A stretch of 8,482 nucleotides of DNA from Clostridiales bacterium (GCA_019415985.1 DXYE01000110.1:1-8482), one strand, 5' to 3'; counted from the stretch's first letter, positions 1 to 4,625 are shown. The notes: a model not told the origin generated them from the sequence alone. Program-made: numbers and translations.

Positions 1-404
1 TCCCCGGATTCTGCCAGCGCCCTCGTATCATCCGCAAGGCTCAGTTTCCTCTTGCTTGCGTCGAGCTGATGGTATAGCAGAGCCTCCTGCTCGTATGTAA
101 GGCCGCTCAGTACCTTGCACTGCACCATACATTCGCGTCCGTTGTTCATCTTTTTAAGCGCCACAATCCTGTGCTGTCCGTCGATTACGTAGTATTTGCC
201 GACGCGGAAATTTACTATAATCGGGTCAAGCAGCATAGGATTAAAATTGTCGATGATACCCTGAACGTTTTTTGCCTGAACTGGCCGCTGGTACCCTTGA
301 CCCGATGTAAGCACAGCAGTAGAAAGCTGCTTGTCGGTGTATGGCGTTGCACTGAAATCGGCTGGCATAATATCATCAATGCGTTTTTGGCTGTTCTTAA
401 ACAT
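1..404 (-). CDS. ParB/Srx-type N-terminal domain protein, partial (C-terminus beyond window)
   Basis: Reading leftward from an ATG at 404, 134 complete codons are visible before the window edge. Residues 65-80 read VNFRVGKYYVIDGQHR, and the DGQHR core (75-79) is the signature of the ParB/sulfiredoxin-like nuclease fold, preceded by the usual 'tell me which value, go up in the database of residues' strand pattern (LLDPIIVNF). The following LKKMNNG and CKVLSGLTYEQEALLYHQL also fit phage ParB-like proteins of this type. The start overlaps the stop of the upstream ParB gene by 8 bases (ATGTTTAA), so the two are translationally coupled, with AAAGGAAAG as a possible ribosome site inside the upstream gene. 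In phages such proteins are usually early, replication- or transcription-associated; a DNA-binding or nucleotide-hydrolysing role is inference. The catalytic or partner domain, if any, lies outside the window. Confidence 0.75.
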   Translation of the reverse strand, partial: MFKNSQKRIDDIMPADFSATPYTDKQLSTAVLTSGQGYQRPVQAKNVQGIIDNFNPMLLDPIIVNFRVGKYYVIDGQHRIVALKKMNNGRECMVQCKVLSGLTYEQEALLYHQLDASKRKLSLADDTRALAESG

Positions 405-1314
405 GACTGTCTTTCCTTTCCGCGAGGCTCTCAAGCTCCGCCGTGGCCGCTGATACGGCCATACTTATTTTTTTGATTTTTTTAAGTTGTTCATCCGTTA
501 ATGTAGCGAACGCATGGGCATAGTACGCGTCACGATACAGACTAAGTCCTTTCATAAAGGATGCCGCCGCAGCGCCATATTCCGCAAGCAGCATATCGGA
601 CGTACACGTGAAATCCTTTTCCGTATCCTTTATATCTGCTACGATTTGGCTCGTGCTTTTGGGCTTTACGAAATCATCAACGCTTTTTATCTCGCCGGAC
701 GCCAGCTTCTCTGCGGCTTCCAGCTGCCTATCGGGTTCCTTGATTCTGGACAGCTGCACCGCCTTGGACGGGCCTATGCCAGCGTCTCGTACTATCTCCT
801 TTACATCCGGCTGCAGGTCTCTGGCAATTTGAATTTTGCGGTTGACATGCCTGGGTGATATGCCGGTTTTCTCGGCGGTGTCTTCGGCGAAGGATTTCAT
901 TTTGGTGGAGGACACCGTGTCCGCCACCTCATTATGCTGATTTCCTTTAAACGCTCCGCCTTCATAAGTGGCTCTTGTCTCCGGATGAAGCGCCTCGTAA
1001 ATTTCCTTCCGCCGTAGAAGCTGCTCGCCCTGGTCAATATAGTTCAATTCCTTTCGCGTCAGGTTCTCGTCTATTTCTGCCAGTTCTGCCCGCATCCCGT
1101 CCAAATCTGTGACGCCGCACTCAATGTTCTCCATGCCCAGCCGCTTACATGCCTCCAAGCGATGTGCGCCCGCTATCAAAATATGTGACTGTGTAATGGT
1201 GATGGGGTTCAGTAGCCCCACTTCACGGATACTGTTCATCAGGCTCATAACGTTTTCTTCGTCAATCTTTCGCCGCCCATCGTTTACTCGGATATCGGAT
1301 ATATTTATTTTCAT
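397..1314 (-). CDS. ParB/RepB/Spo0J-family DNA-binding protein
   Basis: A 305-aa protein. Residues 1-70 form the ParB N-terminal (ParB/Srx) domain: INISDIRV, then SIREVGLLNPITI, then the phosphate-binding motif AGAHR at 49-52 in place of the GERR of chromosomal ParB, then EACKRLG. Residues about 142-168 (FAEDTAEKTGISPRHVNRK) are the central helix-turn-helix, followed by a helical IGPSKAVQLSRIKEPDRQ segment and a variable C-terminus. I chose the ATG at 1314, not an earlier in-frame start, because GGGAG lies 7 bases before it and it overlaps the upstream gene by ATGA, typical of coupled phage genes. Phage and plasmid ParB-like proteins bind DNA sites and may act in partition, replication or transcription; there is no ParA here, so a non-partition role is more likely. 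It is followed by a second ParB-type gene in the same operon. Confidence 0.85.
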   Translation of the reverse strand: MKINISDIRVNDGRRKIDEENVMSLMNSIREVGLLNPITITQSHILIAGAHRLEACKRLGMENIECGVTDLDGMRAELAEIDENLTRKELNYIDQGEQLLRRKEIYEALHPETRATYEGGAFKGNQHNEVADTVSSTKMKSFAEDTAEKTGISPRHVNRKIQIARDLQPDVKEIVRDAGIGPSKAVQLSRIKEPDRQLEAAEKLASGEIKSVDDFVKPKSTSQIVADIKDTEKDFTCTSDMLLAEYGAAAASFMKGLSLYRDAYYAHAFATLTDEQLKKIKKISMAVSAATAELESLAERKDSHV

Positions 1315-1571
1315 GGTCCGTCTCCCTTGAGCGGCTTGACAAATCCGCCCTTTCTGGTAAAATTGAAGTAGATGTTTTTTCTTAGGTTCTGCCGCCTCGA
1401 CGTGTTCCAGCACGTCGAGGCGGCTTTCTTTATGCCCTTGGCTACCCCGCACAGGGCTAAACCAGTCCCGCCCATCAGCAGAATCGGCACAGGCTCCCAC
1501 TCTGTGGCGCAGGCGGCCAAGCAAACCAGGCCGATACCGACGGTCAGCAGGATGCCGCGTAGAATTTGCAT
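1311..1571 (-). CDS. small two-helix membrane protein, with doubtful C-terminus
   Basis: An 86-aa reading frame starting at an ATG that shares one base with the stop of the upstream gene (TAATG) and ending ATGA-overlapped with the ParB start, so it sits tightly in the leftward operon. Residues 4-22 (LRGILLTVGIGLVCLAACA) and about 28-45 (VPILLMGGTGLALCGVAKG) are hydrophobic and look like two transmembrane helices, so the inner membrane is the likely location. I do not recognise the family. The last 38 residues are encoded by a GC-rich perfect hairpin and a region carrying a plus-strand promoter. The sense sequence ATAAAGAAAGCC there resembles the stop-plus-hairpin junctions elsewhere in the window, but one frame off. 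The protein may originally have ended near residue 48 and now reads through after a frameshift. Confidence is good for the first half and low for the tail. Confidence 0.55.
   Translation of the reverse strand: MQILRGILLTVGIGLVCLAACATEWEPVPILLMGGTGLALCGVAKGIKKAASTCWNTSRRQNLRKNIYFNFTRKGGFVKPLKGDGP
1336..1363 (+). promoter_or_regulatory. plus-strand promoter inside the minus-strand membrane gene
   Basis: TTGACA at 1336-1341, a 16-base spacer, and TAAAAT at 1358-1363 with an extended -10 TGG. Predicted start near 1370. It points against the operon and toward the hairpin terminator at 1391-1430, only about 20 bases from the start. Confidence 0.5.
1370..1433 (+). ncRNA. candidate short antisense RNA ending in an intrinsic terminator
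   Basis: From the predicted start near 1370 to the end of the U-tract is about 62 nt. The RNA would have a U-rich 5' stretch and then the 14-bp perfect hairpin at 1391-1424. It is antisense to the 3' part of the membrane-protein gene, just upstream of the ParB ribosome site. It shares a short GTAGATG-like segment after the -10 (GTGGATG in the units at 3908-4015 and 7050-7163) and the loop TTCCAG with related hairpins. It is inferred from promoter and terminator pairing only; expression is unproven. Confidence 0.35.
1391..1430 (+). terminator. intrinsic terminator on the plus strand, within a minus-strand gene
   Basis: Arms 1391-1404 and 1411-1424 are 14-bp perfect complements (GCCGCCTCGACGTG and its reverse complement) around a six-base TTCCAG loop, followed by TTTCTTTAT on the plus strand. 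On the minus strand the hairpin is followed by AGAACC, with no U-tract, so it would terminate only rightward transcription, opposite to the genes here. Confidence 0.65.
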
Positions 1572-1837
1572 TATGTAGCCTCCTTCAAAGCGTCTAATAT
1601 TCGCATCAACACCAGCGGAACGCTCAGCGGTATTTCTCCGCGCCGGTATTTAATAAGCAGCCGCCGGTTGATTGTATATGTCCATCGGTTTTTGCTTTGC
1701 TGTTTGGCCGCGCCGAACGGGCAATCGCCGTCCTGGCACCAGAGCCTTATGTATTGCGCTGTCGGATCACCGCCAAGGAACGCGGACGCTTCGTCGGGGC
1801 GGACCTTTGGCAGAGACAATAATTCATCTTCAGTCAA
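1571..1837 (-). CDS. small excisionase/MerR-like DNA-binding protein
   Basis: An 88-aa protein beginning MTEDELLSLPKVRPDEAS. The start is a TTG at 1837: GGAGGTG lies 7 bases upstream of it, whereas the next ATG is too far from that site. Residues 14-60 (VRPDEASAFLGGDPTA, then YIRLWCQDGDCPFGAA, then NRWTYTINRRLLIKY) have the pattern of small winged-helix proteins of the excisionase/MerR type: helix-turn-helix, then a turn and a beta-wing with an aromatic-rich strand. Similar short proteins with DGxCPFG and W-x-Y-x-I are common in prophages of Clostridia. A role in DNA binding, perhaps excision control or transcription, is inference; it lies far from the integrase and on the opposite strand. 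It is coupled to the downstream membrane gene by TAATG. Confidence 0.6.
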   Translation of the reverse strand: MTEDELLSLPKVRPDEASAFLGGDPTAQYIRLWCQDGDCPFGAAKQQSKNRWTYTINRRLLIKYRRGEIPLSVPLVLMRILDALKEAT

Positions 1838-1857
1838 TTTGATTCACCTCCTTGAAC

Positions 1858-1882
1858 GCCGCCCCACCGCGGGCGGCTTTTT
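1858..1882 (+). terminator. plus-strand intrinsic terminator fused to the stop codon of a minus-strand gene
   Basis: Arms 1858-1864 (GCCGCCC) and 1871-1877 (GGGCGGC) pair perfectly around CACCGC, followed by TTTTT at 1878-1882. On the minus strand the same A5 is part of TGAAAAAGCC, the stop of the 48-aa gene. It would stop rightward transcription, antisense to the operon. I see no convincing plus-strand promoter just upstream. Confidence 0.65.
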
Positions 1883-2028
1883 CATGCTCTGACCTTGGCC
1901 AGCGTAGCAACGATGCCTTCGTCTTCGTACACCAGGTTAAGAACCCGCCATTTTCCGCTGGAAAGCAGCTCGTTGATTTCGGCCTCGCCGTGAACCGTGC
2001 GCAATTCACGGATGTTCTCTAGATTCAT
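1882..2028 (-). CDS. 48-aa hypothetical protein
   Basis: Too short for usual gene callers but well supported. The ATG at 2028 has GGAGG 7 bases upstream, and the frame runs to a TGA at 1884-1882. The protein begins MNLENIRELRTVHGEAEINE and continues LLSSGKWRVLNLVYEDEGIV before ATLAKVRA. The xINELLSSGKWRVLNLVYE section has the short helix-then-strand pattern (LL..GW.LL.V) seen in many small phage and cytosolic proteins of unknown role. I do not assign a function. It is the first gene of the leftward group that lies downstream of the Cas2-like gene, from which it diverges with only 70 bases between the starts, so the two probably have back-to-back promoters. The stop is followed directly by a hairpin oriented for the opposite strand. 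Confidence 0.65.
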   Translation of the reverse strand: MNLENIRELRTVHGEAEINELLSSGKWRVLNLVYEDEGIVATLAKVRA

Positions 2029-2045
2029 GTTTTAACCTCCATTTA

Positions 2046-2074
2046 TTGCCTTTTATTCTGTCGCGTGGTAAAAT
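2046..2074 (+). promoter_or_regulatory. promoter for the Cas2-like gene
   Basis: TTGCCT at 2046-2051, a 17-base spacer and TAAAAT at 2069-2074, giving a leader of under 20 bases before the AAGGGGGTG ribosome site. The 11-mer TGGTAAAATTG at this -10 also occurs at the -10 of the antisense promoter at 1336-1363. Confidence 0.5.
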
Positions 2075-2098
2075 TGTCGAAGAAAGGGGGTGAAATTT

Positions 2099-2371
2099 AT
2101 GGCTAATTCAAAAATCGTTACCTATGATTTGCGTGCTCCTGGAAAAAACTACAACGGTCTGTACGAAAAAATAAAGTCCTATACAGCATGGGCGCATATC
2201 CAGGAATCCGTATGGTATATTTCCACTCCGGATAGTTGCGTCAGCGTACGAGACCACTTGAAAACAGAAATCGACAGCAACGATTCACTGTTTGTAGCAG
2301 AACTGACAGGCAGCGCGGCATGGACAGGGTTAAACGATAAGACAGGCGCATATCTAAAAGAGCATCTATAA
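2099..2371 (+). CDS. stand-alone Cas2-like protein (often annotated SinR family)
   Basis: A 90-aa protein, MANSKIVTYDLRAPGKNYNG then LYEKIKSYTAWAHIQESVWY. The ATG at 2099 is preferred over the in-frame GTG at 2090 because AAGGGGGTG ends 6 bases before it. The YDLRxPGKNYxxLYExIKSYxxWAHIxESVW pattern is that of Cas2-like ferredoxin-fold proteins found alone in bacteria and phages and often labelled SinR-like. The YDL aspartate corresponds to the metal-binding position of Cas2 nucleases (established for Cas2; not shown for this subgroup). There is no Cas1, no other cas gene and no repeat array in the window, so a role in CRISPR adaptation is not supported. A nucleic-acid-binding or nuclease role is possible. 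The gene opposes the surrounding operon, and its stop overlaps the end of the convergent 57-aa gene by 6 bases. Confidence 0.75.
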   Translation: MANSKIVTYDLRAPGKNYNGLYEKIKSYTAWAHIQESVWYISTPDSCVSVRDHLKTEIDSNDSLFVAELTGSAAWTGLNDKTGAYLKEHL

Positions 2372-2539
2372 TTCCTGCGAGCAGCACATGGATTCGTTCG
2401 TGTGCTGTTTCTTTATCCGGATTTCCGTAACGTTTTCGTCCAGGCACGCCTTGATGACCTTTGCTATTTCATCGGCAGAACCAACGGTTTCAAAATTTTT
2501 CCCGTAATTCTCGGCATCAACTGATATATTCACCCTCAC
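2366..2539 (-). CDS. 57-aa hypothetical protein
   Basis: A small minus-strand gene beginning (GTG)RVNISVDAENYGKNFE and continuing TVGSADEIAKVIKACLDENV to a TAG at 2368-2366. Of two GTGs, the one at 2539 is 8 bases from GGAGG, while the one at 2548 overlaps that site, so I use 2539. The sequence predicts a beta-strand, a helix (ADEIAKVIKACLDE) and a second strand (TEIRIKK), a compact fold similar in outline to many small phage proteins, with a polar cysteine pair (MCCSQEL) at the end. I do not recognise it. Its 3' end overlaps the 3' end of the Cas2-like gene on the other strand. Confidence 0.5.
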   Translation of the reverse strand: MRVNISVDAENYGKNFETVGSADEIAKVIKACLDENVTEIRIKKQHTNESMCCSQEL

Positions 2540-2544
2540 TTTTT

Positions 2545-2625
2545 TCACCTCCTCCGCCCTATCACGAGCTTTTCCAATTTGTGTGCATTTCCCACATCAT
2601 GGGATAAGTCCTCTTTATCGGACAC
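2545..2625 (-). CDS. possible 26-aa peptide upstream of the 57-aa gene
   Basis: A GTG at 2625 opens a short frame (MSDKEDLSHDVGNAHKLEKL then VIGRRR) ending in a TGA inside the ribosome site of the next gene, which would couple the two. However, the only GGAGG touches the GTG itself, so spacing is poor and the call is weak. It may be only a leader. Confidence 0.2.
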   Translation of the reverse strand: MSDKEDLSHDVGNAHKLEKLVIGRRR

Positions 2626-2643
2626 CTCCTTTGATAGCCTTTG

Positions 2644-2670
2644 ATTATCATCTCGACAAGGAGTGATAAT
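2644..2670. repeat. AT-rich inverted repeat
   Basis: ATTATCA at 2644-2650 and TGATAAT at 2664-2670 are perfect 7-bp complements separated by 13 bases, just downstream of the Cro-like gene. It could be an operator or a weak terminator-like structure between that gene and the following small genes; no U-tract follows on the minus strand. Confidence 0.35.
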
Positions 2671-2684
2671 TTTGGGTAAAAATC

Positions 2685-2879
2685 TTAGGCGATTTGCGTG
2701 GCGATTAGTTCTTCCAGCCCTTTGCGGAAAACCTGTTCAGCATTTCTAGGCTCTCTCTTTCCGTTCAGTACGGCGCTGACATATTTCGGGTTATAATGCA
2801 AATGCTCGGCAAGCTGTTTTGCCGTTATCCCAGAAATATGCATTTTCCCTATAATGTCAGCTGTCCATTGTGCAGGCAT
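2685..2879 (-). CDS. Cro-like small helix-turn-helix regulator
   Basis: A 64-aa protein from the ATG at 2879 (MPAQWTADIIGKMHISGITA); GGAGGT lies 10 bases upstream. An in-frame GTG at 2900 is rejected because it overlaps that ribosome site. Residues about 17-42 (ISGITAKQLAEHLHYNPKYV) followed by SAVLNGKREPRN are a classic XRE/Cro helix-turn-helix: the QLAEHL helix, a turn and the PKYVSAVLNGKR recognition helix. It has no C-terminal sensor domain and is of Cro size. It diverges from the larger repressor at 3079 across the operator region 2900-3078, exactly as cro and cI do in lambdoid-type switches. The likely role is an early-lytic or antirepressor regulator that binds the same operators; this role is inferred from position and size. 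Confidence 0.8.
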   Translation of the reverse strand: MPAQWTADIIGKMHISGITAKQLAEHLHYNPKYVSAVLNGKREPRNAEQVFRKGLEELIATQIA

Positions 2880-2908
2880 ACAAAAGTTTACCTCCTTCAC
2901 CTTTTATT

Positions 2909-2980
2909 GTTGACCTTCGTAGGCTTTTCAGCTATTATTGTTATTGTCAGATAACAAACAGAAAGTCTACGAAGTTCAAC
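2909..2980. repeat. operator inverted repeat of the lysogeny switch
   Basis: GTTGACCTTCGTAGGCTTTT at 2909-2928 and GAAAGTCTACGAAGTTCAAC at 2961-2980 are inverted copies matching at 17 of 20 positions, 32 bases apart. The shared core CTACGAAG recurs in the palindrome at 3037-3050. Each arm contains a -35-like hexamer (TTGACC rightward, TTGAAC leftward), so a bound regulator would cover promoters in both directions. Confidence 0.65.
2910..2938 (+). promoter_or_regulatory. rightward promoter for the repressor operon
   Basis: TTGACC at 2910-2915, a 17-base spacer and TATTAT at 2933-2938. The -35 and spacer lie inside the left operator arm, so repressor binding should control it (autoregulation inferred). 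The predicted leader is about 130 nt. An extended -10 TGGTATACT at 3005-3013 is an alternative closer promoter with a poor -35. Confidence 0.5.
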
Positions 2981-2990
2981 CTGTGCTTAT

Positions 2991-3019
2991 ATAATAGCAT
3001 ACGTTGGTATACTTTTCAA
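2991..3019 (-). promoter_or_regulatory. leftward promoter for the Cro-like gene
   Basis: On the minus strand TTGAAA (3019-3014), a 17-base spacer and TATTAT (2996-2991) with an extended TGC. A second leftward candidate, TTGAAC (2979-2974) with TGTTAT (2956-2951), also at 17-base spacing, overlaps the right operator arm. Confidence 0.5.
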
Positions 3020-3036
3020 GCAAAAAAGAATACTTT

Positions 3037-3050
3037 CGTAGACTTCTACG
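3037..3050. promoter_or_regulatory. palindromic operator upstream of the repressor gene
   Basis: CGTAGACTTCTACG is two 6-bp arms (CGTAGA/TCTACG) with a 2-base centre, using the same CGTAG/CTACG half-site as the inverted repeat at 2909-2980. It lies between the promoters and the repressor ribosome site, a likely autoregulation site. Confidence 0.55.
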
Positions 3051-3078
3051 CTTTGCATAAAAGCATGGAGGTTATTTT

Positions 3079-3477
3079 GTGTTCTATGATCGATTTTTAG
3101 AGCTTTGCAAAGAGAAGGGCGTAAAACCAACTAATGCCTGCGTAGAAGCAGGTCTCAGCCGCGGATTGGCAGCCAAATGGAAATCCACTAAAACGGAAAA
3201 ACCAAGTGCTGACGCGCTTGAAAAAATGTCTGCTTATTTTAAAAAATCTATTGAAGATATTCTAGGCAAAGAAAAAGCCCCCTCCGATGGAGAGAGCCGA
3301 TTTAAAGAAGGGGAATTAATAAGGCTAGACGCTGATAGTATGGAAATATTACGTGCCGTTCGTGAACGCCCTGATATGAAGATTTTATTTTCTGTTACGA
3401 AAAATGTCACTCCAGAGGATTTGAAAAAGGCCATTAAAATCGTTGAAACTTTTAAAGAAGATAGTGAAAACATTTAG
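3079..3477 (+). CDS. XRE/CI-type prophage repressor
   Basis: A 132-aa protein with a GTG start at 3079, GGAGG 7 bases upstream. Residues 5-62 are an XRE-type helix-turn-helix domain: RFLELCKEKGVKPTNACVEA, then GLSRGLAAKWKS, where the second recognition helix sits near residues 27-36, then ADALEKMSAYFKKSIEDILG, the usual helical end of this domain. The C-terminal half (residues 80-132) is short and helical, without the S24 serine-peptidase fold of LexA-like CI proteins. Repressors of this short type are typically inactivated by a partner ImmA-type peptidase, and such a gene follows 15 bases downstream. The likely role is to bind the CTACGAAG operators and hold the element in lysogeny. It diverges from the Cro-like gene. 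Confidence 0.85.
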   Translation: MFYDRFLELCKEKGVKPTNACVEAGLSRGLAAKWKSTKTEKPSADALEKMSAYFKKSIEDILGKEKAPSDGESRFKEGELIRLDADSMEILRAVRERPDMKILFSVTKNVTPEDLKKAIKIVETFKEDSENI

Positions 3478-3492
3478 ACGGATAGTGATAGT

Positions 3493-3909
3493 ATGATTCT
3501 GGATAGCGACTACTCCGTGCGCTTTGCGCCATTCCCTTTATCGGTTCCAGCTTTAACCGCTAAAGATAAAGACGGGCACTATAATATTTATATAAATTCT
3601 TTTCTATCAAAGGATATGCAAAAGCAGGCTCTAGACCACGAATTAGAACACATCGTTAAAGGAGATTTTGAATCACAAAAGCATCTCGAATCCATAGAGC
3701 CTTATAGACCTGTTCAAGAGCAACAACCACAAAAGACAGCGGCCGCCGTCATTACTCCTCCCAAGAAAACCATTAATTTCTCTATTGTGGCGGCGTTGAC
3801 CGGTAAAGCTGAAAAAATAAAGGTTGAGAAAAGACAATACCCATGCATAGATATTTGGGCAGACGAGTTGGACAGGCCTCCGCTCATATTTAGAAGTCTA
3901 CAGAAATAA
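3493..3909 (+). CDS. ImmA/IrrE-type metallopeptidase
   Basis: A 138-aa protein with HELEH at residues 49-53 (in ALDHELEHIVKGDF), the HExxH zinc motif of the ImmA/IrrE family, followed by an acidic residue near 58 that fits the third ligand position. Before it, GHYNIYINSFLSKDMQKQAL matches the strand-helix lead-in of the family. In ICEBs1 of Bacillus, ImmA cleaves the ImmR repressor to switch on the element (established knowledge). By gene order this protein should target the repressor encoded 15 bases upstream. The C-terminal half (about 70-138) is proline- and lysine-rich and unlike the core family; it may be a regulatory tail. The ribosome site is weak (GGA only), suggesting translational coupling to the repressor. 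The TAA stop merges with the A-tract of a minus-strand terminator. Confidence 0.8.
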   Translation: MILDSDYSVRFAPFPLSVPALTAKDKDGHYNIYINSFLSKDMQKQALDHELEHIVKGDFESQKHLESIEPYRPVQEQQPQKTAAAVITPPKKTINFSIVAALTGKAEKIKVEKRQYPCIDIWADELDRPPLIFRSLQK

Positions 3910-3941
3910 AAAGACCGCCCAGGACTGGTACTCCTGAGCGG
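3908..3941 (-). terminator. minus-strand intrinsic terminator (unit A)
   Basis: In the minus-strand RNA, CCGCTCAGGA (3941-3932) pairs with TCCTGGGCGG (3924-3915), the one non-Watson-Crick pair being G-U, around a GTACCAG loop, followed by TCTTTTT. On the plus strand that pair is an A-C mismatch and no T-tract follows, so the functional RNA is leftward, against the neighbouring genes. Confidence 0.7.
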
Positions 3942-3981
3942 CAGGCGTGAATAGAATCCACAGGGCGTGAATTTCATCCAC
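3908..3981 (-). ncRNA. candidate antisense small RNA (unit A)
   Basis: Promoter at 4015-3988 and terminator at 3941-3908 bracket a predicted RNA of about 74 nt. Its first 40 nt are essentially two tandem 20-bp repeats (3983-3964 and 3963-3944, pattern TGTGGAT...TTCACGCC), and the rest is the terminator hairpin. The 3' end would be antisense to the last bases of the ImmA-type gene. Homologous sequence before the hairpin (TTCAC[A/G]C, then the CCG arm) also occurs at 4569-4615 and 5682-5723. Expression is inferred, not shown. Confidence 0.45.
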
Positions 3982-3983
3982 AA
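3944..3983. repeat. tandem 20-bp direct repeat
   Basis: GGCGTGAATAGAATCCACAG (3944-3963) is followed immediately by GGCGTGAATTTCATCCACAA (3964-3983), 16 of 20 identical. The repeat fills the 5' half of the candidate antisense RNA; related GTGAACA-type sequence follows the hairpins at 4603 and 5711. Confidence 0.7.
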
Positions 3984-3987
3984 CTAT

Positions 3988-4015
3988 ATTATACGGAATT
4001 GTCATAATTTGTCAA
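3988..4015 (-). promoter_or_regulatory. strong leftward promoter of unit A
   Basis: Minus strand TTGACA (4015-4010), 16-base spacer, TATAAT (3993-3988): both hexamers perfect consensus. It overlaps an inverted repeat, GGAATTG (3995-4001) and CAATTCC (4013-4019), that could be an operator. No protein gene lies downstream in that direction before the terminator. Confidence 0.65.
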
Positions 4016-4036
4016 TTCCTGTGCGGAGGAGTAGAA

Positions 4037-4570
4037 ATGAGTATAGGCAAAAGCAGCGGAGATACCATAGCCGATATAAAGGATATGGTAGCCAAGTACC
4101 AAAGTATCAAGCAGAGCGAAACAGAAGCAAATGAACCCATAGAGAGCAAAATTGCAGAGGATACCGGGGCGCAAGAAGAATTTAATTCAAATTCACAGGA
4201 CATCTCTGAAGCACAAATGTATTTAAACTGGCTTAGGCGGCAAAAAATCAAATCAGTTGTGACGACTATATTTAGCATAATTGGAATTATATCCGGGCTA
4301 ATTGGAACTATATTCTTTTTTTCGGGGAACCGTAGTATTACATACATATGTGCGGCTATCACATTATTGGACAGCTTTATTCAGGTGACTATTGGCGAAC
4401 AGAAAAATTTTGCAACAGAATTAGTCACTGTTATTATTGGGCTGATCGTTGGCTTAATTACAAATATAGGCATAGCTGACGGAATATCCATATCACTATG
4501 TATTGGCTGTTTAGCTCTCGCAATCTTAGGTTGGTCTCTACAGTTAATTGCATATTTGAAGAACAAGTAA
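4037..4570 (+). CDS. four-helix membrane protein of unknown function
   Basis: A 177-aa protein from the ATG at 4037, GGAGG 7 bases upstream. Residues 1-70 are polar and acidic, rich in Glu, Ser and Gln, probably cytoplasmic. Four hydrophobic segments follow at about 72-95 (VVTTIFSIIGIISGLIGTIF), 101-120, 128-147 and 151-173, ending in KNK. I recognise no family. It sits directly downstream of the repressor/ImmA pair, the place where temperate elements often carry accessory genes such as superinfection-exclusion or defence proteins, and directly upstream of a metallopeptidase-like gene, with which it may form a unit. Composition is more AT-rich than the leftward operon, in keeping with acquired cargo. 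Membrane location is well supported; role is unknown. Confidence 0.7.
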   Translation: MSIGKSSGDTIADIKDMVAKYQSIKQSETEANEPIESKIAEDTGAQEEFNSNSQDISEAQMYLNWLRRQKIKSVVTTIFSIIGIISGLIGTIFFFSGNRSITYICAAITLLDSFIQVTIGEQKNFATELVTVIIGLIVGLITNIGIADGISISLCIGCLALAILGWSLQLIAYLKNK

Positions 4571-4603
4571 AAAGACCGCCCAAGGCCCCCACCTCAGACG
4601 GTC
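4569..4603 (-). terminator. minus-strand intrinsic terminator (unit B)
   Basis: Leftward RNA: a 12-bp stem, GACCGTCTGAGG (4603-4592) with CCTTGGGCGGTC (4585-4574), in which all three non-Watson-Crick pairs are G-U, loop TGGGGG, tail UUUUU merged with the stop codon of the membrane gene. On the minus strand a TATAAT lies at 4646-4641 with a weak -35, at the distance seen for unit A. Confidence 0.65.
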
Positions 4604-4625
4604 AGTGTGAACAAAGGAACAGTTT

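Noticed and set aside
171..476. Plus-strand open frame of about 100 codons
   Set aside because: Shadow of the two ParB-type minus-strand genes; no ribosome site and no recognisable protein pattern.
514..858. Plus-strand open frame opposite the ParB gene
   Set aside because: Antisense shadow of a well-supported ParB protein, with no ribosome site.
1566..1892. Plus-strand 108-codon frame
   Set aside because: Covers the complement of the excisionase-like gene and ends across a terminator; no ribosome site.
2099..2371. CRISPR system suggested by the Cas2-like gene
   Set aside because: No repeat-spacer array, Cas1 or effector genes are present; orphan Cas2-like proteins are common.
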